From Planctomycetota bacterium (lineage in GTDB: Bacteria; Planctomycetota; Phycisphaerae; Phycisphaerales; Zrk34): a DNA stretch of 64,000 nt. Both the position numbers and the translations under genes were made by a program. This document shows, piece after piece, positions 50,705 to 61,744 of this stretch. The first letter of the stretch is position 1. Each line of letters begins with the position of its first letter. The stretch spans positions 124,001-188,000 of the forward strand of contig WGMD01000006.1 of the NCBI GenBank assembly GCA_016125255.1, read 5' to 3'. The notes beneath the pieces were generated by a model that ran no database searches, was not told where the DNA came from, and was given only the letters and a program-made list of their open reading frames with translations.

Positions 50705-52226
50705 CGGCGCTCTCCGCATGTCGCGCCGCGATGAACTGCATGATCTTCGGCAGGGTGATGTCGCCGCCGGTCAGTTCGCCGACTTTTTTGCGATCGCGGA
50801 GCACGATGACCCGATGCGAATCGCGGGCGACTTCCTCGATTTCGCTGGAGATGAAAAGGAGCGCCATGCCGCGCTGACACAGCGAGGCGATCAGCTTCTC
50901 GATCTCGGCTTTGGCGCCCACGTCGATGCCCCGCGTCGGTTCATCGAGAATCAGCACGCGCGGATCCATCGCCAACCAGCGCGCCAGAATCACCTTCTGC
51001 TGATTGCCCCCCGAAAGCTGGCCGACGGGTTTGTCAGCGTCGGGTGTGGCGATGTTCAGCGCCTTGATGAAACGCTCCGCCAGTGCCTCGGCGTCCCGGC
51101 TGCCAATGCGACGCAGCCAGCCGCGCCGCGCCTGAAGCGCCAGCACGATGTTCGCCCGCACGCTCAACTCCGGCACGATGCCTTGTACTTTGCGGTCTTC
51201 GGGCGTGAACGCAATGCAGTGACGGATGGCGGCGCGCGGCGTGTGACGATGCATGGGCTTGCCATCGATCGTGATCGACCCTTCCTGCGGCGCGTCGATG
51301 CCGAAGATCAACCGCGCGGTCTCGGTGCGGCCCGATCCGAGCAGACCCGCCAGCCCCACGACCTGCCCCGCTCGCATCTGAAGGTCCATCGACGTCACGC
51401 TATGACGCCGCCCCAATCCTTTCGCCTCCAGCACCACGGGCGTCTCCGTCGTCGTCGCCGGGGTCGCATGGCGCTGTTCCATCCGCTCAACCGCTTCAAG
51501 CTCCCGCCCGATCATCTTCGACACTAGCTGCAGCCGCGGCAGCTTCGCCGCCGCGTACTCGCCGATGAGTTTGCCGTTGCGCAGCACGGTGAGGCGGTCG
51601 CTGATGGCGTAGACCTGTTCGAGAAAGTGGCTGATGAAGACGATAGCCAGTCCCTCGCCGCGCAGCCGCCGCATGACCGTAAACAACTCGGCGACCTCGG
51701 CGGTGTCCAGCGAAGACGTCGGCTCGTCGAGCACGAGCACGGAGGCGTTCTGATCCAGCGCCCGGGCGATGGCGACCATCTGCTGAATCGCGATCGAGCA
51801 GCTTCGCACCGATTGCCGCACGTCGATGCTCACGCCGAGCCGCGCCATCGCTTCTTCGCCCCGCCGACGGACCGCTCGCCAGTCGATCAGCCCCATCCGC
51901 CGCGGCTCGCGCCCGATCGAGATGTTCTCCGCCACGCTCAAGTCCGGCACGAGGTTGACTTCCTGATACACCGTCGCGATGCCCAGCCGCTGCGCGTCGA
52001 GCGGGCTCGCCGGGTCGATCGGCTGTCCTTTGAAATGGATGCTTCCGCCGTCGCGCCGGTGCACGCCGGTGAGCACTTTGACGAGCGTGCTTTTGCCCGC
52101 GCCGTTTTCGCCCATGAGCGTGTGCACTTCGCCGCGGCGCAGCGTCAGGTCGACGCCGTCGAGCGCCCGCACGCCCGGAAACGTCTTGACGATCCCGCGC
52201 ATCTCGATGAGAGGTGTATCCGCCAT
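50697..52226 (-). CDS. Sugar ABC transporter ATP-binding protein (YtfR/MglA-like)
   Basis: This 509-residue protein has two ABC domains fused, as in RbsA/MglA. The first has Walker A MGENGAGKSTLVK and Walker B LVLDEPTSSLD. The second has LLGSGRTETARLIFG in place of a standard Walker A, LSGGNQQKVILARWL as signature and LILDEPTRGIDVG. ATG 52226 or 52235 are both possible. It powers the two permeases and uses the lipoprotein encoded before it. Confidence 0.92.
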   Translation of the reverse strand: MADTPLIEMRGIVKTFPGVRALDGVDLTLRRGEVHTLMGENGAGKSTLVKVLTGVHRRDGGSIHFKGQPIDPASPLDAQRLGIATVYQEVNLVPDLSVAENISIGREPRRMGLIDWRAVRRRGEEAMARLGVSIDVRQSVRSCSIAIQQMVAIARALDQNASVLVLDEPTSSLDTAEVAELFTVMRRLRGEGLAIVFISHFLEQVYAISDRLTVLRNGKLIGEYAAAKLPRLQLVSKMIGRELEAVERMEQRHATPATTTETPVVLEAKGLGRRHSVTSMDLQMRAGQVVGLAGLLGSGRTETARLIFGIDAPQEGSITIDGKPMHRHTPRAAIRHCIAFTPEDRKVQGIVPELSVRANIVLALQARRGWLRRIGSRDAEALAERFIKALNIATPDADKPVGQLSGGNQQKVILARWLAMDPRVLILDEPTRGIDVGAKAEIEKLIASLCQRGMALLFISSEIEEVARDSHRVIVLRDRKKVGELTGGDITLPKIMQFIAARHAESADA

Positions 52227-52239
52227 TCCGCACATCGCC

Positions 52240-53219
52240 TCAATACTGGCGTGACCCGATGACATCCTTCGCCGTCGACTGATCGAACACCTTGTCCTCG
52301 ACGACCGTGTGTTTGGGCAGCGGCTTACCCGCGGCCGCCTGCTCGACGGCGTCGAAGGCCGCCGGACCCAGCAGCGGATTGCACTCGACCGTGCAGTTGA
52401 GTTTGCCCGCCACCATCGCCTCGAACGCCGCCTTCACGCCGTCGACCGACACGACGATGATGTCCACGCCCGGCTTCTTGCCCGCTTCCTCGATCGCCTG
52501 GATCGCGCCCAGCGCCATGTCGTCGTTGTGTGCGTACACGGCGTTGATCTCGTCGCCGGCGGACTTCAGAAACGCCTCCATCACTTCCTTTCCCTTTGCA
52601 CGTGTGAATTCGCCGCTCTGGCTTCGGATGATCTTCATGTCCGGATGCGCGGCGATCGCTTCCTCAAAGCCCTTCTTGCGATCGATCGCAGGCGCAGCCC
52701 CGACCGTGCCCTGAAGCTCGACGATATTCGCTTTGCCGTCCATCTTCATGGCCAGCCACTCCCCCGCCATCTTGCCTTCGTTCACGAAATCCGAAGCGAT
52801 CAGCGTCGCGTACAGACTGGCATCGCTCACGCTCACGCCCCTGTCGACGAGGATCACCGGAATGCCGCGCTCCTTGGCCTTGCCCAGCACCGGCTCCCAC
52901 CCCGTCTCGACCACCGGCGCGAGAATGATCGCATCCACGCCCTGCGCGATGAACGCATTGAGCGCCTTGATCTGATTTTCCTGCTTCTGCTGCGCGTCGG
53001 AGAACTTGAGTTCGACACCGCGCTTCTGGGCTTCGCCCTGAATCGATTGCGTTTCGGCGGTGCGCCAGTTCGACTCGGCGCCGATCTGCGAGAAGCCCAC
53101 GACGAGTTTCTTCGCCGCACTCATTCCCCCGCCGCTTCCAGTTGAGGAAGCCGGTTCCTTGTTACAACCGGCGAGCAGAGACAGGGCCACGGTCAAGGCG
53201 AGCATGCGGGTTCGGAAGT

Positions 53220-53223
<4 letters not shown>
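52240..53223 (-). CDS. Sugar ABC transporter substrate-binding lipoprotein (YtfQ-like)
   Basis: This 327-residue protein has a lipoprotein signal peptide with lipobox LLAGC at about 20-24. Its periplasmic-binding fold has VVGFSQIGAESNWRTAET, a start typical of YtfQ galactofuranose-binding proteins, then ILAPVVETGWEPVL, AVYAHNDDMALGAIQAIEEAG and a C-terminal CNPLLGPAAFDAVE. ATG 53223 overlaps the galK stop (ATGA). With galactokinase in the operon, a galactose-type ligand is likely. Confidence 0.88.
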
Positions 53224-54452
<1,229 letters not shown>

Positions 54453-54456
54453 TAGG

Positions 54457-56757
54457 TCAGCGGCCGCCTTGCGGAACGAGGCGAATGAGCCCGGCGTCGA
54501 CGTACTGCCCGCCGCCGGTCTGATGACAATGAATGGCGATGACGTTGCGGCCCTCGCGCAGCGCCGCCGTCGCCGCCGCGCTGAGGGGCATCGTCACGTA
54601 GTTGGTGACAAAACCCTTGACCGTCGTCGCCGGAACGCCGTTGATGAACACTTCCGCGTCTTCATCGTGATAGATCGAAAGCATCAGTTCGCCCGCCCCG
54701 GCGTCGAGTTCGACGGTGCGGCGGATCCAGATGTCGGGCGTGTCCCAGCGCGTGCGGACGGTGGTGTTGGGCGTCTCGGGCGTGCCGAACCCGCCGGGCG
54801 CTTCGTGCCAGTTGGATGCGTCAAAGTCCGGCTTCATCCAATCGTCCGCCGGCGCAGTCGTCGTGTAGCGCCACTGCTGCGGCGCTTCAGCGCTGGTGGG
54901 CACGATCGTCTTTTCCATCGGCGGCGGCATGTATAGCTCGGCATTCCATTTCGCCAGCTTTTCCACGCCGATCTTGCAGATTTCGCGATCGTAAGTCAGC
55001 AGCCCGTTGACTTCGCCCTCGACGTCCGTCGTCTGCGTGTACACCGCGGCGGCGAGGCCCTTGCCGATCAGACGGTGCAGATTGATCATGAGCTGCCGAT
55101 AGTGATCGCCCAGTTCGTCCGAGTCCTTGTACGTCCGGTAGCCCCAGTTGCGATCCGGCTGCCACAGGTGATCCTTCACCGGAAGCCCCAGCCCGCCGAA
55201 CTCGCCCAGCACGCTGATCCGCTCGTCCATCACCGCGAACATCCCCGGCCCCGGATAATTGTGCATGTCCTTCATCGACCCCGCCCCCAGATCCTCCCAT
55301 CCGCTGGGCCCGTCGACGAGGCGCGATGGATCGCGCCGCATCGTCCACTCAATCACCTCGTTCGTCTGATGCTGGCCCCATCCTTCATTGAAAGGGACCC
55401 ACACCACGATGCTCGGATGATTGTGCAGCGCGGCCATGATCGCTTCCCATTCGCTCATGTACGTCGCGTGCTCCTCCGGCGTGAAGCTCACATCCTTGTG
55501 CGAACCGCTGCCCGCCTGCATGCGCTTGCCGCGCTGCATGATCGACGGCATGTCCTGCCACACGAGCAGCCCCAGCTTGTCCGCCCAGTAGTACCACCGC
55601 GCCGGCTCGACCTTCACATGCTTGCGACACATGTTAAAGCCCATCTGCCGCGTCACCTCGATGTCAGAACGCAGCGCCGCGTCCGTCGGAGCCGTGTACA
55701 GACCATCAGGCCACCACCCCTGATCCAGCGGGCCGTACTCGAACACCGGCTTGCCGTTGAGGAACATGCGGTTGAAGCCCGCTTCGTCCTTCTTCATCTC
55801 GATCGAGCGCATGCCGAAGTAGCTTTCGACCGTGTCCGTCTTCCCGTCGGGGCCTTTCCATGTGATCTTCACCGGGTACAGATACGGATCTTCCGGCGAC
55901 CATGTCCGCGGGTTTTCGAGACGGATGATCACGCGTGTCGGATCGGTGGTGGTCTCGACTTTGACGCCTGAAATACCGGGCAATTCGACGCGATCGATCA
56001 TCGCCGTCTGGCCGGCGGCGCTCGCACCGATTTCGATCTCCGCGGTCTTGGCGGCGAGGTGCGGCGTGATCTTGAGTGACTGGATGTAGCTGGCCGGGAC
56101 CGGCCCGAGCCAGACCGTCTGCCAGATGCCCGTGACCGGCGTGTACCAGATGCCTTCGGGCCGCTCGACCTGCTTGCCGCGCGGCTGCGCCCCCGCATCG
56201 CTCGGGTCCCACACGCGCACCGTCAGCGTCTGCGCCCCATCGCCCTTGATCGCATCGGTGATGTCGCACGTGAACGGGTCATACCCGCCGCGGTGCTCGC
56301 CGACTTGCGTGCCGTTGACCCACACCGTCGCCTGCCAGTCGACCGCGCCGAAGTGCAGAAGCAGCCGTCCGCCCGCCGTGGTCGCCGGCCGTTCGAACGT
56401 GCGCTGATACCACAGCGCCTTGCCCGGCCCGACGCGTTTGCCTACGCCGCTCAGCGCCGACTCGATCGCGAAGGGCACGAGAATCCGCCCGTCCCACGAC
56501 GCGGGCGCCGCCTCCGCCGCCGCTTCGACAATGGCGTAGTCCCACAGCCCGTTCAGATTCGTCCACGCCTCGCGCACCATCTGCGGCCGCGGATACTCGA
56601 CGAGCGCGTTGTCCGGCGAAACTTCCTTCGCCCATCGTGTCATGATCGTCGCCTTGGCCGGCGACCACGCCTCCGGGGCCGGGCCCGCACCCCGCGCGAT
56701 CGCCGTCGCCGTCATCGACATCGCCACAGCCGCAAGCATCCGCCGCATTCGCATCAT
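54457..56757 (-). CDS. Secreted glycoside hydrolase family 2 (beta-galactosidase-like)
   Basis: This 766-residue protein has a signal peptide (MMRMRRMLAAVAMSMTATAIARG), a sugar-binding domain (LLLHFGAVDWQATVWVNG, GGYDPFTCDITDAI), a beta-sandwich, and the TIM barrel with acid/base Glu in WVPFNEGWGQHQ and the nucleophile Glu in VLGEFGGLGL. A C-terminal carbohydrate-binding-like domain follows (about 630-760, YHDEDAEVFINGVPA). It releases beta-linked sugars, probably galactose given the operon. The start is chosen so that the signal peptide is at the N-terminus. Confidence 0.9.
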   Translation of the reverse strand: MMRMRRMLAAVAMSMTATAIARGAGPAPEAWSPAKATIMTRWAKEVSPDNALVEYPRPQMVREAWTNLNGLWDYAIVEAAAEAAPASWDGRILVPFAIESALSGVGKRVGPGKALWYQRTFERPATTAGGRLLLHFGAVDWQATVWVNGTQVGEHRGGYDPFTCDITDAIKGDGAQTLTVRVWDPSDAGAQPRGKQVERPEGIWYTPVTGIWQTVWLGPVPASYIQSLKITPHLAAKTAEIEIGASAAGQTAMIDRVELPGISGVKVETTTDPTRVIIRLENPRTWSPEDPYLYPVKITWKGPDGKTDTVESYFGMRSIEMKKDEAGFNRMFLNGKPVFEYGPLDQGWWPDGLYTAPTDAALRSDIEVTRQMGFNMCRKHVKVEPARWYYWADKLGLLVWQDMPSIMQRGKRMQAGSGSHKDVSFTPEEHATYMSEWEAIMAALHNHPSIVVWVPFNEGWGQHQTNEVIEWTMRRDPSRLVDGPSGWEDLGAGSMKDMHNYPGPGMFAVMDERISVLGEFGGLGLPVKDHLWQPDRNWGYRTYKDSDELGDHYRQLMINLHRLIGKGLAAAVYTQTTDVEGEVNGLLTYDREICKIGVEKLAKWNAELYMPPPMEKTIVPTSAEAPQQWRYTTTAPADDWMKPDFDASNWHEAPGGFGTPETPNTTVRTRWDTPDIWIRRTVELDAGAGELMLSIYHDEDAEVFINGVPATTVKGFVTNYVTMPLSAAATAALREGRNVIAIHCHQTGGGQYVDAGLIRLVPQGGR

Positions 56758-56926
56758 GTGCTCCAGAACAGGGGGCCTCATCTGAATATCGAGACATGCT
56801 ACGACCACGACACAACGGCCGCATTGAGATCGCCGTCATATATTTTGAGATCCTTTGCCACGTCTGATTCGATCGTTCTGCACTTATGAACGGGCAATTC
56901 ACTCATTTCAGCCGGATGACGACATA

Positions 56927-56951
56927 CGGCATAGTATTTCCTTGTATGCCG
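56927..56951. promoter_or_regulatory. Inverted repeat between divergent GH2 and XylR-like genes
   Basis: CGGCATA (56927-56933) and TATGCCG (56945-56951) form an inverted repeat with an 11-base spacer. The right arm covers the start codon of the regulator, so binding here could block its own synthesis. The 188-base gap 56758-56945 also has to hold both promoters. No protein-binding data exist. Confidence 0.35.
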
Positions 56952-58100
56952 CATATCCGACAGGTCGCGCTGATTGTGGAAACGTCGAGCATCTACGGCC
57001 GGCGGCTGCTGGAGGGCGTCAACCGATATGTGCAGACGCATCGGCCCTGGTCAATCTTTTTAGATCAGAGCGATCTGTTCGCACGCCCGCCGGCTTGGCT
57101 GGCGACCTGGCGCGGCGACGGGATCATCTGTCGCACCCGCCGATCGCTGCTGGCGATCGATCCCCGGCGTCAACCGATCGTGGACCTGAGCGACATCGAG
57201 GAGCCGCGCCCGGGCGTGCCACGCATCGAATCCGATCATGCCGCCATCGGCCGCCTCGCCGCCGATCATCTGCTCAACCGCGGATTTCGCCGCTTCGCAT
57301 TCTGCGGGTTCTCCGATCACCGATGGTCGGAGCTGCGCCATGACGGATTCAAGAACCGGATCGCCGCGACCGGTCATGACGTACACAGCTACCGATCGAC
57401 ATGGAGCGGGCGGCGGGACCGGTCGTGGGTCGTCGAGCAGCGGCGCATCGAGCGCTGGCTTCGCCGACTCAAGAAGCCGGTCGGCATCATGGCGGCCAAC
57501 GATCTGCGCGGCCAGCATGTGCTCGACGCCGCAGCGCGGGCGAATCTGGCGATCCCCGAAACGGTGGCGGTCATCGGGTGCGACAATGACGAGCTGCTTT
57601 GCAGTCTGGGTCGCCCGCCGCTGTCGAGCGTCGTGCCGCATGCGGCGCGCGTCGGGTACGAGGCGGCGGGCGTGCTGGACCGGCTCATGGACGGTCGGCA
57701 CGTCAAGGCGTCGTCCCTGCTGATCGAGCCGCTCGATGTCGTGACGCGGCAGTCGTCGGATGTGCTGGCAATCGAGGATGCGCTGGTGGCCGAGTCGCTG
57801 CGGATCATCCGCGAGCGGGCAAGTTTCGGTTTGAGCGTGGAGGAACTGCTCGAAGAGCTGGCGGTGTCGCGCACGACGCTGGAGCGGCGCTTCCGCGAGC
57901 AGCTCGGCCGATCGCCTCATGCCGAGATTCGCCGGGCGCAGCTCAAGCGCGTCAAGGAACTGCTCGCCGGGACCGAACTGCCGCTGGACCGCATCGCCCG
58001 GCTGACCGGCTTCGCGCACCCCGAATACCTGAGCGTCCTGTTCAAGCGGACCGAGCGCATCACGCCCGGCCGATATCGACGCCAATCGCAGATGCGCTAA
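56946..58100 (+). CDS. XylR-like AraC-family transcriptional regulator
   Basis: This 384-residue regulator has a LacI-type periplasmic-binding-like sensing domain (about 1-270: VALIVETSSIYGRRLLEGV, AIGRLAADHLLNRGFRRFAFCG, GIMAANDLRGQHVLDAA) and a C-terminal AraC DNA-binding domain with two helix-turn-helix units (LSVEELLEELAVSRTTLERRF, RIARLTGFAHPEYLSVLFKR), as in XylR. ATG 56946 is preferred; the in-frame start at 56886 adds 20 residues. It is divergent from GH2 and probably controls the galactose operon. Confidence 0.88.
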   Translation: MPHIRQVALIVETSSIYGRRLLEGVNRYVQTHRPWSIFLDQSDLFARPPAWLATWRGDGIICRTRRSLLAIDPRRQPIVDLSDIEEPRPGVPRIESDHAAIGRLAADHLLNRGFRRFAFCGFSDHRWSELRHDGFKNRIAATGHDVHSYRSTWSGRRDRSWVVEQRRIERWLRRLKKPVGIMAANDLRGQHVLDAAARANLAIPETVAVIGCDNDELLCSLGRPPLSSVVPHAARVGYEAAGVLDRLMDGRHVKASSLLIEPLDVVTRQSSDVLAIEDALVAESLRIIRERASFGLSVEELLEELAVSRTTLERRFREQLGRSPHAEIRRAQLKRVKELLAGTELPLDRIARLTGFAHPEYLSVLFKRTERITPGRYRRQSQMR

Positions 58101-58151
58101 CCCGTCGGTTATACTGTTGTACTGGTTCGGCAATCTCCATGGAGCGTTCAC

Positions 58152-59267
58152 ATGCCCGTCACTCCCTCGCGTCTGTTGCTCGGTCCCGGCCCCAGCCCCG
58201 TTCCGCCCAGCGTGCTCGCCGCGCTCGCGCAGCCGACGATCGGACACATGGACCCGGCGTTCATGAAGATCATGGACGAAACGCGCCAGATGCTCATGAA
58301 GGTCTTCGACACGACCAACGAGCTGACCCTCGCCGTCTCCGGCACCGGCAGCGCGGGGGCCGAGGCGCTGATGGTCAACCTGCTCGAGCCCGGCGACACC
58401 GCGCTGATCTGCGTCAACGGCGTCTTCGGCGGTCGCCTCGCCGACAAGGCCGGCCGATGCGGCGCGAACGTCGTCAAGATCGAAGCCCCCTGGGGCACCG
58501 TCTTCGATCAGGAGGCGCTCATCGAAAAGATCAAGGAGGTCAAGCCCAACCTCTTCGCCATCGTGCATGCCGAAACGTCCACCGGGGCGCATCAGCCGCT
58601 CGATCGGCTGGGCAAAGCGGTGCATGACGTCGGCGGGCTGTTCGTCATCGACTGCGTGACGAGTCTGGGCGGTGCGCCGGTGAAGATCGACGAATGGGGC
58701 GTTGATGCGGCTTACTCGGGGACGCAGAAGTGCCTGTCCTGCCCGCCGGGGCTCAGCCCGGTGACCTTCTCGCCGCGCGCGATCGAGCGGATCAAGGCGC
58801 GGAAGAAGAAGGTTCAGTCGTGGTATTTGGACATGACGTTCCTCATGAACTACTGGACCGGCAACCGGGCGTATCATCACACCGCGCCGGTGAACATGAA
58901 CGTCGCGCTGCATGAGGCCCTGCGCCTCGTGCTCGAAGAAGGGCTCGAGAAGCGATTCGAGCGCCATCGCCAGACGCACGCTTATCTCGCCGAGCAGATC
59001 AAGCCGCTCGGCCTGCCGTTCACGAATCAGAAGGGCCATCGTCTGCCGATGCTCAACCCCGTCGCCATCCCGGCGGGCGTCGACGACAAGCAGGTCCGCG
59101 CGCGTCTGCTCAATGAGATGAACATCGAAATCGGCGCGGGCCTCGGCGATCTGGCGGGCAAAGCATGGCGCATCGGCCTGATGGGCCACGGCTCGACGAA
59201 ACAGAACGTCGACACCGTCGTCGGAGCCCTCAAGAAAGTCCTCGCCGACATCCCCGCCAAAACCTAA
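58152..59267 (+). CDS. Alanine-glyoxylate/serine-pyruvate-type aminotransferase
   Basis: This 371-residue PLP enzyme belongs to class [16 protein letters not shown] opens the protein, [11 protein letters not shown] binds the cofactor phosphate region, [11 protein letters not shown] supplies the ring-binding Asp, and [12 protein letters not shown] holds the PLP lysine. YHHTAP is typical of alanine-glyoxylate enzymes. The B. subtilis ureidoglycine enzyme PucG has GQ where this one has GHMDPAF, so PucG is less likely, although purine-degradation genes follow. It removes glyoxylate by transamination. Confidence 0.82.
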   Translation: MPVTPSRLLLGPGPSPVPPSVLAALAQPTIGHMDPAFMKIMDETRQMLMKVFDTTNELTLAVSGTGSAGAEALMVNLLEPGDTALICVNGVFGGRLADKAGRCGANVVKIEAPWGTVFDQEALIEKIKEVKPNLFAIVHAETSTGAHQPLDRLGKAVHDVGGLFVIDCVTSLGGAPVKIDEWGVDAAYSGTQKCLSCPPGLSPVTFSPRAIERIKARKKKVQSWYLDMTFLMNYWTGNRAYHHTAPVNMNVALHEALRLVLEEGLEKRFERHRQTHAYLAEQIKPLGLPFTNQKGHRLPMLNPVAIPAGVDDKQVRARLLNEMNIEIGAGLGDLAGKAWRIGLMGHGSTKQNVDTVVGALKKVLADIPAKT

Positions 59268-59277
59268 TCGTTTAGCG

Positions 59278-59323
59278 AGGCCGCTTCTTGTCGTGAGCCC
59301 GTCGAACGAGCGGCCTGTTTTTC
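59278..59323 (+). terminator. Probable intrinsic terminator between convergent genes
   Basis: AGGCCGCT (59278-59285) pairs with AGCGGCCT (59309-59316) around a long loop with some inner pairing. GTTTTTCT follows. It lies between the aminotransferase and adenine deaminase genes, which converge. Confidence 0.55.
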
Positions 59324-59326
59324 TGC

Positions 59327-60952
59327 TCACGCAAACAAATCGACAAACGCGAACTTTTCCCCATCGAAAAGCCCTTTGTCACTCAGTTTGAGCGTGGGAA
59401 TGACCAACAGCGACATGAAGCTGAGCGTCATGAACGGCGAGCGCAGCGTCGAACCCAGCGACCGCGCCGCGGTCTCGAGTAGATCATACTGTTTCGCCAC
59501 TTGGCCGCACGATTGCGTGGACATCAATCCCGCCACCGGCAGCGCCAACGCATGCGTCTGATCGCCATCGACGACGGCCAGGCCGCCGCGCCGTTCGATG
59601 ACCGCATTGACCGCCCGACGGAGCGATGCATCGTCCGCGCCGACGGCGATGATATTGTGGGAGTCATGTGCGACCGAGCCGGCGATCGCGCCGCGCTTGA
59701 GGCCGAACCCCTGCACGAACGCCGCCGCCGGTCGGGCCGGCTTGTATCGATTGACCACGGCGATTTTCAAAAGATCGCGCGTCGCATCCGCCGCCGCGGC
59801 GCCATCGATGACTTTGACCGCTTCGACGCTGCGGCGCGTGACGATCTGACCGTCATCGACGACGATCACGCGCACGCGCGACGACCGGGCTGCGATGCGG
59901 ATGTCGGCGGGCGTCGTCGGCTTCGCCTCAAACCGGTTGATCGGCTCGGCGGGCGCGACGGTCATGCGCGACGAACCGCCTTCCGCGACGAGTTTCCCGT
60001 CGATCCATGTCCGCCGCACGTTGAATCGCTTCAGGTCTTCGACTTCGATGAAATCCGCCGGATCGCCGAGGCGGAGCAGGCCCACCGGCAGACGATAGTG
60101 TTCGACCGGCGTGATGCACGCCGCGGCGAGCACGTCGAACACATCGATGCCGTACGCGATCAGACGGGCCGCGATGTCGTTGATGTGCCCGTGCACCAGA
60201 TCGTTGGGGTGCTTGTCATCGCAGCAGAGCATGACGCGCCCGCGGTGCGTGCCGACCAGCGGCCAGAGCGCTTGGAGATTCCGGGCGGCGGAGCCCTCGC
60301 GGATGAGAATCTTCGCGCCGGCGGCCAGCTTGTCGAGCGCCTCGGCGAGCGTGAAACATTCGTGATCGGTGCTGATGCCGACTTCGTGATAGCGCTTGGC
60401 CTGCTCGCCGCGCAGGCCGGGCGCGTGGCCATCGACGGGTTTGCCCGCTGATTTTGCGGCTTCGATCTTCGCCATGACCTCCCGATCGCGCGACAGTACG
60501 CCGGGCCAGTTCATCATCTCGCTCAGATACCCGATGCGCGGATCGTTGAGCCAGCGGCGCGTCGCCTCGACGCCGAGCGTCGCGCCGGCGGTCTCGAAAT
60601 GCGTCGCCGGCACGCACGCCGGGGCGCCGAACATGAACTTGAGCGGCACGCGCGCCGCATCGGCGAGCATGAACTCGATGCCCGCATCGCCCAGCACGTT
60701 GGCGATCTCGTGCGGGTCGCTGACCGTCGCCACCGTGCCGTGCACCGAAGCAGCCGCGGCGAACATCGCCGGTGTGAGCATCGAGCTTTCCACATGCACA
60801 TGCGCATCAACAAACCCCGGCATCAGGTACGCCCCGCCATCGCCGCCTTCCTCGATCGCCGCGATGCGCCCGTCCTCGACATGCACCACACCCGCAAAGA
60901 TACGACGCGTCGTCGCATCCACAATCTGACCCGCAATCCGTTCACGCATCAA
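59327..60952 (-). CDS. ade: Adenine deaminase
   Basis: This 541-residue amidohydrolase converts adenine to hypoxanthine. Metal-binding and active-site motifs are LMPGFVDAHVHVESSML, DPHEIANVLGDAGI, VDGHAPGLRG, STDHECFTL and CDDKHPNDLVHGHIN. The C-terminal adenine deaminase domain has IAGSVAHDSHNIIAVG and PFMTLSFMSLLVIP. The double Met start gives 60952 or 60949. It overlaps the xdhC stop by 11 bases, and hypoxanthine is the substrate of the xanthine dehydrogenase encoded nearby. Confidence 0.95.
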   Translation of the reverse strand: MMRERIAGQIVDATTRRIFAGVVHVEDGRIAAIEEGGDGGAYLMPGFVDAHVHVESSMLTPAMFAAAASVHGTVATVSDPHEIANVLGDAGIEFMLADAARVPLKFMFGAPACVPATHFETAGATLGVEATRRWLNDPRIGYLSEMMNWPGVLSRDREVMAKIEAAKSAGKPVDGHAPGLRGEQAKRYHEVGISTDHECFTLAEALDKLAAGAKILIREGSAARNLQALWPLVGTHRGRVMLCCDDKHPNDLVHGHINDIAARLIAYGIDVFDVLAAACITPVEHYRLPVGLLRLGDPADFIEVEDLKRFNVRRTWIDGKLVAEGGSSRMTVAPAEPINRFEAKPTTPADIRIAARSSRVRVIVVDDGQIVTRRSVEAVKVIDGAAAADATRDLLKIAVVNRYKPARPAAAFVQGFGLKRGAIAGSVAHDSHNIIAVGADDASLRRAVNAVIERRGGLAVVDGDQTHALALPVAGLMSTQSCGQVAKQYDLLETAARSLGSTLRSPFMTLSFMSLLVIPTLKLSDKGLFDGEKFAFVDLFA

Positions 60953-61736
60953 CAGACCCTCGACCTATTCCCCGCCCGCGCACTTCCAGAAGCTGCGCCG
61001 CGATGCTCACCGCGATCTCCGACGGATGGTTCGACCCGATGGGCAACCCGATCGGGCAATGAAACTGCACTCGCTGCGCCGGCACGCCCGCTTCGCCGAT
61101 CTCGCGTCGCAGCACCGCCGCCTTTGACGCGCTGCCGATGACGCCCAGGTAGGCGAATACGCGATTTTCCCGGAAGATTTCGACAAGCACGGGCAGATCG
61201 CTCTTGTGCCCGCGCGTCATGCAGAGCACGAAACAGTCGTCACTAAGTTTCTCCACTTCGCCCGGCGGATCGTCGGTGCGCGTGCGCGCCACGCCCGCCG
61301 GCAGGCGCTCCAGCCACTCCCCGCGCGGGTCGATGCAGCGCACCATGCACGGCATCGTCACCAGCAGCCGGGCCAGCGCCTGCGTGACATGCCCCGCGCC
61401 GAAAATGACGATCTTCCAATCGAGCAGGTTCGACGCCTCAAAGTACACCCGCACGACCCCGCCGCAGGTCATGCCCACATCGTTTTTCAGATTCCACTCA
61501 ACGCACTGCGTCGGCACCGCCCGATCGGCGAGCATCCGCTGCGCGAACTCGATGGCCTTCGCTTCGATGCGCCCGCCGCCGACGGTCCCGGCGAGCAGCC
61601 CGTCGGCCGTGACGATCATGCGGCTCCCCGCGTCGGCGGGCGTCGAGCCGCGCGCTTCGACCAGCGTAGTCTCCACGAACGGCGTCCCCGTCCGCCGCAG
61701 ATCGAGCATCACTTCCATCAGATTCCAGTCACGCAT
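60942..61736 (-). CDS. xdhC: Xanthine dehydrogenase accessory protein XdhC
   Basis: This 264-residue protein matches the XdhC/CoxI family: ARGSTPADAGSRMIV, GTVGGGRIEAKA, a central cysteine motif GMTCGGVVRVYFE and the Rossmann-like C-terminal domain KIVIFGAGHVTQALARLL. It helps load sulfurated molybdenum cofactor into xanthine dehydrogenase. ATG 61736 gives the family N-terminus; the longer open frame overlaps the next gene. It starts eight bases after the xdh stop. Confidence 0.92.
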   Translation of the reverse strand: MRDWNLMEVMLDLRRTGTPFVETTLVEARGSTPADAGSRMIVTADGLLAGTVGGGRIEAKAIEFAQRMLADRAVPTQCVEWNLKNDVGMTCGGVVRVYFEASNLLDWKIVIFGAGHVTQALARLLVTMPCMVRCIDPRGEWLERLPAGVARTRTDDPPGEVEKLSDDCFVLCMTRGHKSDLPVLVEIFRENRVFAYLGVIGSASKAAVLRREIGEAGVPAQRVQFHCPIGLPIGSNHPSEIAVSIAAQLLEVRGRGIGRGSVDA

Positions 61737-61744
61737 GGATTTGC

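Noticed and set aside
58152-59267. Call as ureidoglycine-glyoxylate aminotransferase (PucG)
   Set aside because: The neighbourhood suggests it, but the GHMDPAF and YHHTAP motifs fit alanine-glyoxylate enzymes better than PucG.
57060-59330. Long minus-strand open frame (756 codons) opposite the regulator and aminotransferase
   Set aside because: Antisense to two clear genes, no signal or domain pattern, composition of a shadow frame.
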